The notes below the pieces were generated by a model. That model was not told where the DNA came from, did no database searches, and saw nothing but the letters and a program-made list of their open reading frames with translations. Below are positions 1-8,405 of a DNA stretch of 63,384 bases, piece by piece. The number at the start of each line of letters is the position of its first letter. The stretch's first letter is position 1. The DNA comes from Deltaproteobacteria bacterium. Its GTDB lineage: Bacteria > Myxococcota_A > Polyangia > JACPQR01. The translations under genes were made by a program, and so were the position numbers. The stretch covers positions 1 through 63,384 of the forward strand of contig JACPQR010000081.1 in NCBI GenBank assembly GCA_016190375.1, written 5' to 3'.

Positions 1-2
1 GC

Positions 3-95
3 CGTGTACTCGGTCTCGGCCGCGGCGACCGGCTCGAAGAAGCCCGAACGTTACCCGAGCGGATCGTCAGCATGCTGTCGAAAATGTGCCGCTGA
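3..95 (+). CDS. C-terminal end of an unidentified protein (5' truncated by window)
   Basis: A frame open from the first bases ends in TGA and gives about 30 residues finishing EARTLPERIVSMLSKMCR. It reads like a normal protein tail, with mixed charged and hydrophobic residues and GC-rich third positions. There is too little to identify the family. The other two frames here look like low-complexity shadows. The call rests only on composition. Confidence 0.35.
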   Translation, partial: RVLGLGRGDRLEEARTLPERIVSMLSKMCR

Positions 96-293
96 GAAGC
101 CGACCACGTCCACGATCACGTCCACGACCACGAATATCACCCACCTGCACACGGCTGTTCCGCCTCGTTTCCACCTGCAAACTGGGAACTGCACCCATTG
201 CTGATCGCTAACTGCTAACGGCTATGGGTCCGCGGGGGGGCCTTCGGTTCGCGGCAAGCCCACCCGCGCTTGGTGGTGCTATGGTGGCTGTCG
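96..293. other. Intergenic stretch with short degenerate tandem repeats
   Basis: No credible gene is seen. Around 102-136 there are near-repeats of CACGTCCACGA/CACGACCACGA type, and around 205-222 a short GCTAACTGCTAAC repeat. The end holds an extended -10-like motif TGCTATGGT (277-285), 8 nt before the ATG of the next gene. Confidence 0.5.
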
Positions 294-1217
294 ATGCGCC
301 AAGTGATCGCGCCCGACCCACGCCCGCACGCCGAGCACGCCGACGACCCCGGCAGTGACACGTGCGCGTACGTCACCGCGCGCGACGGGAGCCGCGTCGC
401 CTACGAGGCTCGCGGGTCCGGGCCCTGCCTCGTCTTCACGAACGGGCTTGCCACGTCGTCCTTCTACTGGCGCCGGCTCCTGCCTCGCTTCGAGCGCCGC
501 GCTCGCCTCGTCACCTGGGACCTGAAGGGGCACGGCCGCTCCGAGCCCGCGCGCTCTCCGGCGGCCACGACCGTCGCGGACTCGGTCGACGACCTCGAGC
601 GAATCATGGACGCCGTGGGCGCCGAGAAGGCGGTTCTCCTGGGCTTCTCCTTCGGCTGTCAGATCGTCCTCGACGCCTGGCGATACCTGCCGGAGCGCAT
701 CGCGGCCCTGATCCCGATCCTCGGAACCCATGGTCATCCCTTCCGGACGCTCGTCCACCCTCGAGTCGGCCCGCTCGTTCACCACATGATCCGGTGGATC
801 CCGGACTGGCTGGCGAGCTTGCTCCTGGACCTCGCGGGTCGCAGCGCCGATCTGCCCGGGGCGTTCGCGACGAGCCGGCGCCTGGGCCTGCTCGGCCCGG
901 GCCTCACGCTCGATGACATGCGACCGTTCTACGACCACATCAGGCGCGTCGACGGCCCGACCTGGCGAGCGATGGCGCTCAACGCCGAGGCTCACTCGGC
1001 CGAGGACCTCTTCGCCGAGATCACCTGCCCGGTGCTGGTCGTGGGCGGCGGCCGCGACGCCTTCACTCCGCCAGGGGCTTCGCGCGAGATGGCGCGGCGC
1101 ATCCGCGGCGCCGAGGAGCTGTTCCTGCCCGACGCGACCCACACGGGCCTGCTCGAGCTGCCAGACGTGATCGGTGACCGGATAGCCTGCTTCCTCGAGG
1201 CCCACCGGATCCTCTGA
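294..1217 (+). CDS. Alpha/beta hydrolase
   Basis: A 307-residue cytoplasmic alpha/beta-hydrolase fold enzyme. The nucleophile elbow is GFSFG with Ser at about residue 119. The strand-4 region reads WDLKGHGRSEP, as in many esterases and haloperoxidase-like members. The acid is probably the Asp of GGGRDAFTPP and the base the His of DATHTG near the C terminus. The substrate cannot be told from sequence. I chose the ATG at 294 over an in-frame TTG at 270, because the extra eight residues are non-conserved in character and a TGCTATGGT promoter element lies 8 nt before this ATG, suggesting a leaderless message. The stop overlaps the next gene's start by one base, so the two are probably co-translated. 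Confidence 0.85.
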   Translation: MRQVIAPDPRPHAEHADDPGSDTCAYVTARDGSRVAYEARGSGPCLVFTNGLATSSFYWRRLLPRFERRARLVTWDLKGHGRSEPARSPAATTVADSVDDLERIMDAVGAEKAVLLGFSFGCQIVLDAWRYLPERIAALIPILGTHGHPFRTLVHPRVGPLVHHMIRWIPDWLASLLLDLAGRSADLPGAFATSRRLGLLGPGLTLDDMRPFYDHIRRVDGPTWRAMALNAEAHSAEDLFAEITCPVLVVGGGRDAFTPPGASREMARRIRGAEELFLPDATHTGLLELPDVIGDRIACFLEAHRIL

Positions 1218-2155
1218 TGGCGCGGATCCTGGTCACGCGCGAGCTTCCCGGGCGCGGCATGGTCGAGCTCCGAGCAGAGCACGAGGTCCTCGTCTCGGCC
1301 TCGATCGACGAGCATGCCGGCGCCGTCGAAGCGCTGATCTGCCAGCTCACGGAGCGCGTCGACGCCAGGACGATCGAGCGAGCGAAGAACCTCCGCGCGC
1401 TCGGGAACCTCGCGGTCGGTGTCGACAACATCGACGTCGCGGCGGCGACAGCGCGCCGGGTTCCGGTCGTGAACACGCCGGGCGTGCTCACCGAGGCCAC
1501 GGCCGACTTCACGATGGCCTTGCTCCTGGCTGTCGCACGCCGCGTCGTCGAGGCCGACTCGTTCGTGCGCTCGGGTCTGTTCCACGGCTGGTCCCACGAT
1601 CTTCTCCTGGGCGCGGATCTCTCCGGCAGGGAGCTGGGAATCGTCGGCCTCGGCCGGATCGGGACGGCCGTGGCCCACCGCGCCCGCGGCTTCGGCCTCG
1701 AGATCGTCTACGCCTCTCGGACCGACCACGGCGACGGAGGCGTCGGCGCGCGGAGGGTCCCGCTCGGTGAGCTGCTCGGGGGAAGCGACTTCGTCACGCT
1801 CCACGTGCCGCTGTCGGCAGAGACCCATCACCTGATCGGGGAGCGCGAGCTCGGGTCGATGAAGCGCGAGGCGATCCTGATCAACGCGTCACGCGGGCCG
1901 CTGGTCGACGAGGCCGCGCTGGCCCGGGCACTGGCGTCGGGATTGATCACGGGGGCCGGGCTCGACGTCTACGAGCGTGAGCCGGAGGTGCATCCCGAGC
2001 TGCTCGCCTCGACACGAGTGGTCCTCGCCCCTCACCTGGGCTCGGCGACCACCGGCACGCGAACGAGGATGGCCGATCTCGTCACGCGAGGCGTCGCCGC
2101 GGTCCTGGGCGGCGAACGGCCATCAAACGTGGTCAATCCCCAGGTCTGGGCATGA
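1217..2155 (+). CDS. D-2-hydroxyacid dehydrogenase (glyoxylate/hydroxypyruvate reductase type)
   Basis: 312 residues, normal for NAD(P)-dependent D-2-hydroxyacid dehydrogenases. The Rossmann nucleotide site is GLGRIGTAVAHRARGFG in the middle of the chain. The family's catalytic Arg is in INASRGPLVDE, the Glu in DVYEREPEV and the His in APHLGSAT, so the active site is complete. The likely reaction is reversible reduction of a 2-keto acid such as glyoxylate or hydroxypyruvate. It overlaps the hydrolase gene by 1 nt and the next gene by 4 nt (ATGA), giving a tight three-gene operon. The family is certain; the exact substrate is not. Confidence 0.9.
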   Translation: MARILVTRELPGRGMVELRAEHEVLVSASIDEHAGAVEALICQLTERVDARTIERAKNLRALGNLAVGVDNIDVAAATARRVPVVNTPGVLTEATADFTMALLLAVARRVVEADSFVRSGLFHGWSHDLLLGADLSGRELGIVGLGRIGTAVAHRARGFGLEIVYASRTDHGDGGVGARRVPLGELLGGSDFVTLHVPLSAETHHLIGERELGSMKREAILINASRGPLVDEAALARALASGLITGAGLDVYEREPEVHPELLASTRVVLAPHLGSATTGTRTRMADLVTRGVAAVLGGERPSNVVNPQVWA

Positions 2156-2592
2156 GCGCTCGGATCCTGACGATCCTCGTCGCGCTCGTTCCCCTGCCCG
2201 CCTGGGCCCAGACGGGGCAGGCCGACGTGACCGCCGCGCTCGTCGCTCAGGGCTTCGTGATCGCGCTCCTCGAGGGCGACCTGCCCACGGCCGCGAGCCT
2301 CGCCGCACCGCCGTTCAGCTTCGACGGCGCCGTCGCGCCCGACGCCGGCGCCTTGCGCGCCGAGCTCGAGCGGCTCGTGTCCTCGGGGAGGTTCCGGGGC
2401 CGCCGCGTCCTTCGCGTGCAGACGTTCTCGGCCCAGGACGCCGTCCGCCGGTTCGGCGAGCCGCCCGGACGAGTGCGCGATCTCGCCGGCAGGCGGGACC
2501 TCGTCGCGCTCGTTCGTCTGAATCGAGGGGGCGTCGTCTTGTTCTTGCGGAAGGTCGCCACGTTCTGGAGGGTCGTCGGCGTCACGGACTGA
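2152..2592 (+). CDS. Exported protein of unknown function
   Basis: 146 residues starting with a clear signal peptide (MSARILTILVALVPLPAWAQ, likely cleaved after AWA). The mature part is Ala/Leu/Arg-rich and reads like a small NTF2-like or lipocalin-sized domain: short helices, then strands ending VALVRLNRGGVVLFLRKVATFWRVVGV. I do not recognise a named family. The start overlaps the dehydrogenase stop (ATGA), so it is the last gene of the 294-2592 operon. Confidence 0.75.
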   Translation: MSARILTILVALVPLPAWAQTGQADVTAALVAQGFVIALLEGDLPTAASLAAPPFSFDGAVAPDAGALRAELERLVSSGRFRGRRVLRVQTFSAQDAVRRFGEPPGRVRDLAGRRDLVALVRLNRGGVVLFLRKVATFWRVVGVTD

Positions 2593-2635
2593 CGTCGGTT
2601 GTGTTATGGTCCCGCTCTACCCGGAGGCGCTTCGA

Positions 2636-3013
2636 ATGCAGGATTTCCAGAAGACGATGGTCAAGTCGCTCGTGGCCGTGGCGTGGGCCGACGGGCGGGT
2701 CGAGAGCGAGGAGAGCGAGGTCATCGAGGCCATCCTCTCGGCGTACGAGGCGACGGCCGAGGATGCCCGGGACCTGCGCGAGTACGCGAAGACCCGACGG
2801 ACGCTCGACGATCTGCAGCTCGACGCTCTCGCGCCGTCCGACCGGGACGCGCTCCTGCAGCACGCCGTGATCATCACGTTCATCGACGGCAAGCAGGACG
2901 AGAAGGAGAAGGCGTTCCTCACCGACCTCGCGACCCGCCTCGGGTTCGACGCCGCGCGCCGCGACGCGCTCCTCGAGCAGGCGGCAGCCAGGGCGAAGCG
3001 CCTCCTCTCATAG
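2636..3013 (+). CDS. TerB-like tellurite-resistance family protein
   Basis: 125 residues, all-helical, with the TerB-type hallmarks AWADGRVESEESEVIEAIL and TFIDGKQDEKEKAFL. These are paired acidic helix-turn segments thought to bind metal in TerB and related families. The ATG at 2636 is preceded by GGAGG at ideal spacing. An earlier in-frame ATG at 2606 lacks one and lies inside a TTATGGT promoter-like element. The family name does not imply tellurite resistance here, since stand-alone TerB-like proteins have varied or unknown roles. The 3' end overlaps the convergent kinase gene by 6 bp. Confidence 0.8.
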   Translation: MQDFQKTMVKSLVAVAWADGRVESEESEVIEAILSAYEATAEDARDLREYAKTRRTLDDLQLDALAPSDRDALLQHAVIITFIDGKQDEKEKAFLTDLATRLGFDAARRDALLEQAAARAKRLLS

Positions 3014-4888
3014 ACCGTCGTTCGTCTCGCCGACCTCGGCGGCGAGGCACCGGGCAACCGCGGGATCTCTGCGTAGCGTCTCCAGCGCCGAACGGACCCG
3101 GGGATCGTCGGCGGCTCCCCCCACGATCGACATGGCGGCTTGGCGATCCTGGCAGCGCCTCGCGCGGGCCAGATCCGCCAGCGCGACCGCGACTCGATCG
3201 ATCTCGCCCCCATGGCCGAGATCCTCGAGGATCCGTATCGCCCTGTGCGCTCCTCCGAGCGTCCGGGACGACACCGTCGCGGCCAGGAGGCCCCCGACGG
3301 CTTCGGCTCCATAGACGGAGCGGATCATCTGGTCCGCGCCCTGGCCCACGCGCTCGTCCGCCAGGCCTGCGACGAGGTTCTCGAGGAGCCTCGGATCGCC
3401 CCGCACCGATTCGTCGATCCTCAGCGCCAGCTTGTAGCGCCACAGGCCGTCGCGCCGCCAGCCGCGCCCGCAGTAGCCGTGCCCGAGCACGAGGTGAGCG
3501 CGGGGATCGGACCGATGTCGCTTCACCCAGAGCTTGGCGTACCCCTCCGACTCCTCGAACTTGTCGTTGTCCACCAGGAGCAGCGCTCGCACGAGCTCGG
3601 GCGGCAGATCCTCACCGAGCCAGGGATCCCTCGCAGGTGGTCTCGACGGTCGTCCGGTCGAGGTTCCCGTCGCCCCGCTCGGGTCGACGGCGGGGTGACG
3701 GGGACGGGTTCTCGCAGACGAAGTGGCGGGGCTCGGCCCCGGCCCTTCGAGACCAGGTGCAACGGGATCGGACCCGGCGATGCGAAGCACGACCGCCACC
3801 GCGCCGAGGACCACGACGACGAGGCTCGCCCCGAGGATCAGCCCCTTGCGCTGCCGGACGAGCCGCGTGCCCGCGACGATCGCCGGCGTCGCCGGGAGCG
3901 TCCTGTCGGTCCCGGTGGGCCGAGAGGCGAGCGAAGGATACTTCTTCGTCTCCTGCGAGGAGCTCGGGGACGAGTCCTTCGCGCGAGCACCGAGCGCGAC
4001 GGCCTCGGTGAGCGCTTCGAGCAGATCGGCCGACGTCTGATACCGCCCGCCGCGGTCCTTGTGCATCGCGCGCGCGACCACGCGCTCCAGGTTCTCGGAG
4101 ATCCCCGCTTCGGGCGCGACGTCCGCCATCCGCGGGGGGCGAGTCGTGATGTGATGGCGGATCAGCTCCGCCGGGACCTCGGACAGGAAAGGCACGCGGC
4201 CCGTCATGAGCTCGAAGAGGATGACCCCGGCGCTGTACACGTCGCTCCGGGCATCGGCAGCGTCTCCGGCGGCCTGCTCGGGCGACATGTAGGCGGGCGT
4301 CCCGAAGATCGTGCCGTGCCTGGTGAGCGTGGGATCGCCGCGGCCTCCTCCGCCGGCCACCTGTTCGTCCGTGACGATCTTGGCGAGCCCGAAGTCCAGG
4401 ATCTTGACGAGGTCGCGCATCCCGGGCTGGTCGATCAGCATGACGTTCTGGGGCTTGAGATCCCTGTGGACCACGCCCTGACCGTGCGCGTACTCGAGGG
4501 TCGCCAGGATCTGCCGCCCGATCGCCAGCCCTCGCTCCAGGTCCACCCGGCCCGCGTCGATCTCGGCCTCGAGCGACGAGCCCTCGAGGAGCTCCATCAC
4601 CAGATACGGAAAACCGTTCGCGACGCCGAAGTCCGTGACGGAGACGATGTTCACGTGCGACAGCCTGGAAAGAGCCCGCGCCTCCCTGTCGAAACGCGCG
4701 AGGAACTCGGGAACCTGCGCGAACTCGGGCTTGAGGAGCTTGATGGCGACGGGCTTGCCCAGCGTGAGGTGGGTGCCGCGGTACACGGCGCCGATGCCAC
4801 CCGTCCCGATGAGCGAGTCGATCCGGTATCGGCCGTCCAGCACCTCGCCGAGGTGTGGATCAACCGGGATGCCCGAGCTCTCCTGCAT
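3008..4888 (-). CDS. Transmembrane Ser/Thr protein kinase (Pkn2/PknB type)
   Basis: About 626 residues. The N-terminal kinase domain has the Gly loop (IGTGGIGAVYRG), the Lys in VAIKLLKPE, catalytic loop VVHRDLKPQNVML, DFGLAK and activation segment GTPAYMSPEQ. All catalytic residues are present, so it should be active. A Ser/Pro-rich linker, one membrane helix (GLILGASLVVVVLGAVAVVL, about residues 349-370) and a helical TPR-like C-terminal region follow, predicted outside the cytoplasmic membrane. This is the usual layout of myxobacterial receptor kinases. I took the ATG; a TTG 45 nt upstream would add 15 residues. It is divergent from a lipoprotein gene across a shared palindromic -10 element. 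Confidence 0.9.
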   Translation of the reverse strand: MQESSGIPVDPHLGEVLDGRYRIDSLIGTGGIGAVYRGTHLTLGKPVAIKLLKPEFAQVPEFLARFDREARALSRLSHVNIVSVTDFGVANGFPYLVMELLEGSSLEAEIDAGRVDLERGLAIGRQILATLEYAHGQGVVHRDLKPQNVMLIDQPGMRDLVKILDFGLAKIVTDEQVAGGGGRGDPTLTRHGTIFGTPAYMSPEQAAGDAADARSDVYSAGVILFELMTGRVPFLSEVPAELIRHHITTRPPRMADVAPEAGISENLERVVARAMHKDRGGRYQTSADLLEALTEAVALGARAKDSSPSSSQETKKYPSLASRPTGTDRTLPATPAIVAGTRLVRQRKGLILGASLVVVVLGAVAVVLRIAGSDPVAPGLEGPGPSPATSSARTRPRHPAVDPSGATGTSTGRPSRPPARDPWLGEDLPPELVRALLLVDNDKFEESEGYAKLWVKRHRSDPRAHLVLGHGYCGRGWRRDGLWRYKLALRIDESVRGDPRLLENLVAGLADERVGQGADQMIRSVYGAEAVGGLLAATVSSRTLGGAHRAIRILEDLGHGGEIDRVAVALADLARARRCQDRQAAMSIVGGAADDPRVRSALETLRRDPAVARCLAAEVGETNDGL

Positions 4889-4946
4889 CGATCGACCCGG
4901 CGCTTCGTACGCCCGAGCCGGCCCGAGCGTCAATGGGCGCCCGAGG

Positions 4947-4956
4947 GTGCTAGCAT
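4947..4956. promoter_or_regulatory. Shared bidirectional -10 element
   Basis: The octamer TGCTAGCA is a perfect palindrome, so it reads as an extended -10 on both strands: TGCTAGCAT toward the lipoprotein gene (ATG 6 nt downstream) and TGCTAGCAC toward the kinase gene. No strong -35 is seen on either side. This is inferred from position and from similar motifs before other genes in the window. Confidence 0.5.
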
Positions 4957-4962
4957 CCAGCC

Positions 4963-5436
4963 ATGGATCGGCCTCTCGTCCTCATCTTCCTCGTCGCGGG
5001 ATGCATCCCCGAGACGAAGGACTTCGAGCTGATACCGGCGGTGACTGGCGCCCAGGGCGAGGTCGCGACCGAGGAGCCTGGGGCGATCACGGTCCGGATG
5101 TCGGTCGAGTGGGTCAACGGCGAGTCGGCGCCCGAGACGACCGTGACCGTCAGCCCCAACGTCGCGGTCGAGGACGAGGCTACCGCAGACGTCCTCGGCC
5201 GCGTCCGGGTCGATCGGATCACCGAGTTCGACAACGTCCTCGGCCCGGGCGAGTCGGAGTCCGTGGACTACGAGGGCACGCAGTCACCTCCCATCCCGGA
5301 GGAAGGCGGCCCGGACCCCGCCGTCCTCTGCGATGGCCGCCAGGTCCACCTCCAGGTGCAGTACAGCACGCACGGCTCGCTCGTAGACGCACCCCAGCTC
5401 GCGCTCTCGAACACGTTCCGCTTCGACTGCGAGTAG
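4963..5436 (+). CDS. Putative lipoprotein
   Basis: 157 residues. MDRPLVLIFLVAGC is a short lipoprotein signal with lipobox LVAGC, so Cys14 should be lipidated. The mature part is acidic and strand-rich with no family I recognise. The ATG lies only 6 nt after TGCTAGCAT and has no ribosome-binding site, so the message is probably leaderless. It converges on the Uma2 gene with 3 bp between stops. Confidence 0.7.
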   Translation: MDRPLVLIFLVAGCIPETKDFELIPAVTGAQGEVATEEPGAITVRMSVEWVNGESAPETTVTVSPNVAVEDEATADVLGRVRVDRITEFDNVLGPGESESVDYEGTQSPPIPEEGGPDPAVLCDGRQVHLQVQYSTHGSLVDAPQLALSNTFRFDCE

Positions 5437-5439
5437 TGC

Positions 5440-6057
5440 TCAGAGGCCACTCGTTCGGCGCAGCGCGTCCCGGTAGGCACGAACGGCGTCGGTCTGGTCG
5501 GGGATCGTGACGAAAGACGCGAGCTGCGGCAGGTCCAGCTCCGGCAAGATCGAGCTCCGCTCCTGCCTCTCGTAGGTCTGGCCGGCAAGACGGTAGACGA
5601 CCAGCGAGCCGTCCTCCCAGAACCAGACCTCGGGGACACCCAGGCCGGCGTACACCTCCAGCTTGTCTATGCCGCCGTGCGTTCGGACGACCTCGATCGC
5701 GACGTCCGGCACGTCGACGAGCTCACCGAGAACGTAGCACTCGTCGGGCTCGAGCCCGCGCTCCTTCGCTCTGTTCCGGAAGGTCGCGGCACCGTATCCG
5801 TTCAGCTTCACATCCCTCTCGATGGCCCACATCTCGATGAGCCGCGCGATCGTCTTCTTCCAGCGCTCGTGCTCTGGCGAGGTGGTCATGATCTCCAGCG
5901 TCCCCTCGAGATAGGTGAGCCGCAGTCCGGGGTACTCGTCGCCGAGGAGCTGAACCAAAGCGTCGTACCGCTCCCACGGCACGCCGTGGAGGATCACGCG
6001 CCCCGATGGCGATGCCCCCGGCGTGGCCTCCGACACGTGCTCGACCTGCGTCGCCAT
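5440..6057 (-). CDS. Uma2 family (DUF820) PD-(D/E)XK-fold protein
   Basis: 205 residues. The Uma2 signature is clear: YLEGTLEIMTTSPEHERWKK near the N terminus, then VPDVAIEVVRTHGGIDKLEVYAGLGVPEVWFW in the core. The PD, E and K residues of this restriction-endonuclease-like fold are kept. These proteins are very numerous in myxobacteria and cyanobacteria and their role is unsettled. The ATG at 6057 follows TGCTAAGCT by 7 nt and starts the conserved region. Earlier in-frame starts would add about 68 Arg-rich residues that look like noncoding translation. It stands alone, with no partner genes suggesting defence. Confidence 0.85.
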   Translation of the reverse strand: MATQVEHVSEATPGASPSGRVILHGVPWERYDALVQLLGDEYPGLRLTYLEGTLEIMTTSPEHERWKKTIARLIEMWAIERDVKLNGYGAATFRNRAKERGLEPDECYVLGELVDVPDVAIEVVRTHGGIDKLEVYAGLGVPEVWFWEDGSLVVYRLAGQTYERQERSSILPELDLPQLASFVTIPDQTDAVRAYRDALRRTSGL

Positions 6058-6178
6058 CGAGCCCAGCTTAGCACGCGTCTCGAGCGGTCGACGAAGCTCG
6101 GGGCTCCGTCGGGGGCCGACGGCAGGGCCCGTGAGAACGATCACCTCGCGCCGGCGCCGAGAGAGGCACAATGTCCGC

Positions 6179-6868
6179 GTGAGCCTGCGCACCGCTTTGA
6201 CCCTGTCGGCCGCTGTCCTGTTCGCTTCGCGGTCGGCGGCGGACGAGCCCCGGCTCGGCACCCTCGCCGGCGAGGTCCGCGCGCACGCCGGGCAGCCCGC
6301 TGGCTCGCAGCGCGTGGCGAGGCAACGGGAGGTGTGCGGGACCGAGGTCGCCGACGAATCGCTTCTGGTCGCGCCCGGAGGCGGGCTGGCGAACGCAGTC
6401 GTCTGGGTCGAGGGCCTCGCGCGACCCGCGGGGTTCTCACCCCGGGAGATCCGTCTCGATCAGAGGCGGTGCCGTTTCGTGCCCCGTGTCATGAGCGCGA
6501 CGGCCGGGGCGGCGATCGTGTTCACCAGCCAGGACTCCGTCCTCCACACGGTTCACGCCGTCCTCGGCACGAGTCGCACTCTCTTCAACATCGCAATTCC
6601 CTTCGCCGGCTTGACCGTGACGAAGCGCCTGGGCAATGCGGGCCGCGTCCACTTCCGCTGCGACGTCGGCCACACCTGGATGTCGGCTTGGGCCCTCGTC
6701 TTCGATCACCCCTACCATGCCGTGACCGGCCCGGACGGCTCCTTCCGGATCGACGGCCTTCCCGCCGGGCCGCGGCGCGTCCGGGTCTGGCACGAGCGGC
6801 TGGGCGAGCGGAGCGCAGACGTCGACGTCCCCGAGGGGGGCGCTGCCAGGATGGTCGTGCGTTACTAG
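6179..6868 (+). CDS. Exported cupredoxin-like protein with carboxypeptidase-regulatory-like C-terminal domain
   Basis: 229 residues from a GTG start preceded by GAGAGG. The N terminus (VSLRTALTLSAAVLFASRSAADEP) is a Sec signal. The middle holds a blue-copper-like fold: IVFTSQDSVLHTVHAV supplies a His, and HFRCDVGHTWMSAW supplies Cys, His and Met in the spacing of a cupredoxin copper site. The end, GPDGSFRIDGLPAGPRRVRVWHERLGE, is a typical carboxypeptidase regulatory-like beta-sandwich. The most likely role is a periplasmic copper or electron-transfer protein. The start could instead lie upstream, but that would place the signal peptide internally. Confidence 0.75.
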   Translation: MSLRTALTLSAAVLFASRSAADEPRLGTLAGEVRAHAGQPAGSQRVARQREVCGTEVADESLLVAPGGGLANAVVWVEGLARPAGFSPREIRLDQRRCRFVPRVMSATAGAAIVFTSQDSVLHTVHAVLGTSRTLFNIAIPFAGLTVTKRLGNAGRVHFRCDVGHTWMSAWALVFDHPYHAVTGPDGSFRIDGLPAGPRRVRVWHERLGERSADVDVPEGGAARMVVRY

Positions 6869-6884
6869 GTGCGCTTGCCGCTCG

Positions 6885-7310
6885 CTAGAAACAGAACCAG
6901 CACTCGTCGCCCCGCAAGGCATCGCGTTCGTCGCGGATCGACTGGATTGCTGACCAGGCACGTCTGAACCGCGGGACGAGGGCTTTCGTTCGCGCCGCGG
7001 CGACATTCACGCTGGTCCGCTGGTGAACGGGATTTCTTACCGTCGCCAGGTTCGGAACGATTCGGTATTGGTCAAAGACACCCAGACACCGACGTGCCCG
7101 GTACTTGCGGCGAACGTACTCCGCGTAGAGCACCAACTGCCCCTCATCCTCGTCGTTGAACTTCTTTCCCGTCTTGTGGTCGACGACCACGAAATCGGCG
7201 CCGTTGCGGAGGATGAGATCGACGATGAGGATCTGGAGGGCCACGGCACGGATCTCACTGGGCCCGTTCCCACAATGGGCGGGCTCTGACAATGTCCGCG
7301 TGGGACGCAC
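6885..7310 (-). pseudogene. PD-(D/E)XK (RecB/Cas4-like) nuclease remnant
   Basis: About 141 residues. The core LIVDLILRNGADFVVVDHKTGKKF and the following QLVLYAEYVR match motifs II, III and QxxxY of RecB/Cas4-type nucleases (Asp, D-x-K, Gln, Tyr). The C terminus ends DECWFCF, resembling the Cys-rich end of Fe-S-containing members. The N-terminal part of the family is missing: sequence upstream of residue 25 is not protein-like in this frame and no other frame supplies it. It is probably a truncated relic; a short active domain is less likely. It lies beside another broken gene. Confidence 0.55.
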
Positions 7311-7595
7311 TGGGCTACGCAGGGCTCCCGCCGGAGTGCGGGGGCTGGGCGTCGGGATCGTCGTCGAGACCCAGGTGGGCGAGGACCCGATGGATCACTT
7401 CTCGCTCGAGGATCGTCGCGATGTGGTGCATCCGCGAGCCGCAGCGAGAGGACTGTCAGACGTCGGGCGTCCTCGTCGTCCACCTTCGGCGCGCCGAGCG
7501 CATCGAGAACCTGTCCCTGCCGCCTGACCTCGAGGCCGTCCTGGCGCGGCTCCGCGGGATCGCGCGCTCCCCGGTCTGATTTCGAAGCACTCTGT

Positions 7596-8119
7596 TCACA
7601 CTGGGAGGCCCATCAGGAACGTGGGCGCGTCGAGCACGTGCAGATCGCCCGCCGTGCCGGACTCCCGCAGGTTGGCGACGACGAGCAACCTGTGCTTGAC
7701 GCCCAGCCTGTCGGCAAAGTACCCGAGGGCCGGACCGGGACTGGTCTCGCTCTGCTTCGCCTCGATGAGCGCCCACGGCCTGCCTTCGCGAGTGAGCAAG
7801 AAATCCCCTTCAGGTATCTCTTCCACCGCGGGTACTTGTGGATCTCGTCGATCACGACGAGGGGCTTTCCGGCGCGGCGCCTGGGCCGGTAGGCATCGAC
7901 GAACCCGTAGGGCGCACGGGCGAATTCGCGCCGCCACTCGAGGTCGTCCCAGTTGCGGCAGAGGTCGACCGAGCCGCGGCGCTCGGCCAGCTTCCTCGCC
8001 AGAACGGTCTTGCCCACCTGACGCGGACCGACGACGAACGCCATTCGTCCTGCCGGGAAGTGCCGGGCCTCGGGCAGCTGCTCCAGAGCGCGGTCCATAT
8101 GACCATTTTCCGGCATCAT
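7596..8119 (-). pseudogene. DUF4143-type AAA ATPase, internally deleted and frameshifted
   Basis: The first part has Walker A GPRQVGKTVLARKL and Walker B PLVVIDEIHKYPRWKRYLKG, as in ATPases of the DUF4143 family. At about 7815 the homology jumps to a different frame reading GDFLLTREGRPWALIEAK, which is the family's C-terminal nuclease-like end, and stops at 7596. Intact members have some 200 residues between these segments, so an out-of-frame deletion has fused the two ends. The product cannot be functional. The gene ends a decayed patch that also holds a nuclease remnant and a repeat copy. Confidence 0.8.
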
Positions 8120-8177
8120 GGAATTGGGTCAAGACCGTTTTCCACGATGCTGCGCTGATAGCCGCCCGTCACAGGTG

Positions 8178-8224
8178 CAGGAGCTAGCTTGGCGGCCTGG
8201 AGCGTGCCTGCAGTTGACGTCACG
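8178..8224 (+). repeat. Interspersed repeat, copy A (left part)
   Basis: A 47-nt match (43 identical) to the left half of the copy at 49291, sharing GAGCTAGC, GGCGGCCTGGA and GTGCCTGCAG. The right half is absent. It sits between the broken ATPase gene and the next lipoprotein gene. Confidence 0.75.
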
Positions 8225-8405
8225 GAGCGCGCAGGAAGCCAACAAGGGAGCGAGCCGATGCAAGCCCGCCAATGGTACACTCCACCCCAGCGCAACCGGA
8301 CGTTGTCGATTCGACAACCGCCCGGGCGCAGGTCGTGTCCAACACCGCTTTTCCGCGTGGCACATGCCTTGCCCCGGGGCCGCGCCGGAACGACCGGAGG
8401 CGACC

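Noticed and set aside
5440..6057. The Uma2 protein as part of a defence system
   Set aside because: It is a lone gene without partners; this family is scattered through such genomes with no proven defence role.
6885..8119. A possible defence island (Cas4/RecB-like nuclease beside an ATPase)
   Set aside because: Both genes are broken, no CRISPR repeats or effector genes are present, and the ATPase is of the DUF4143 type.
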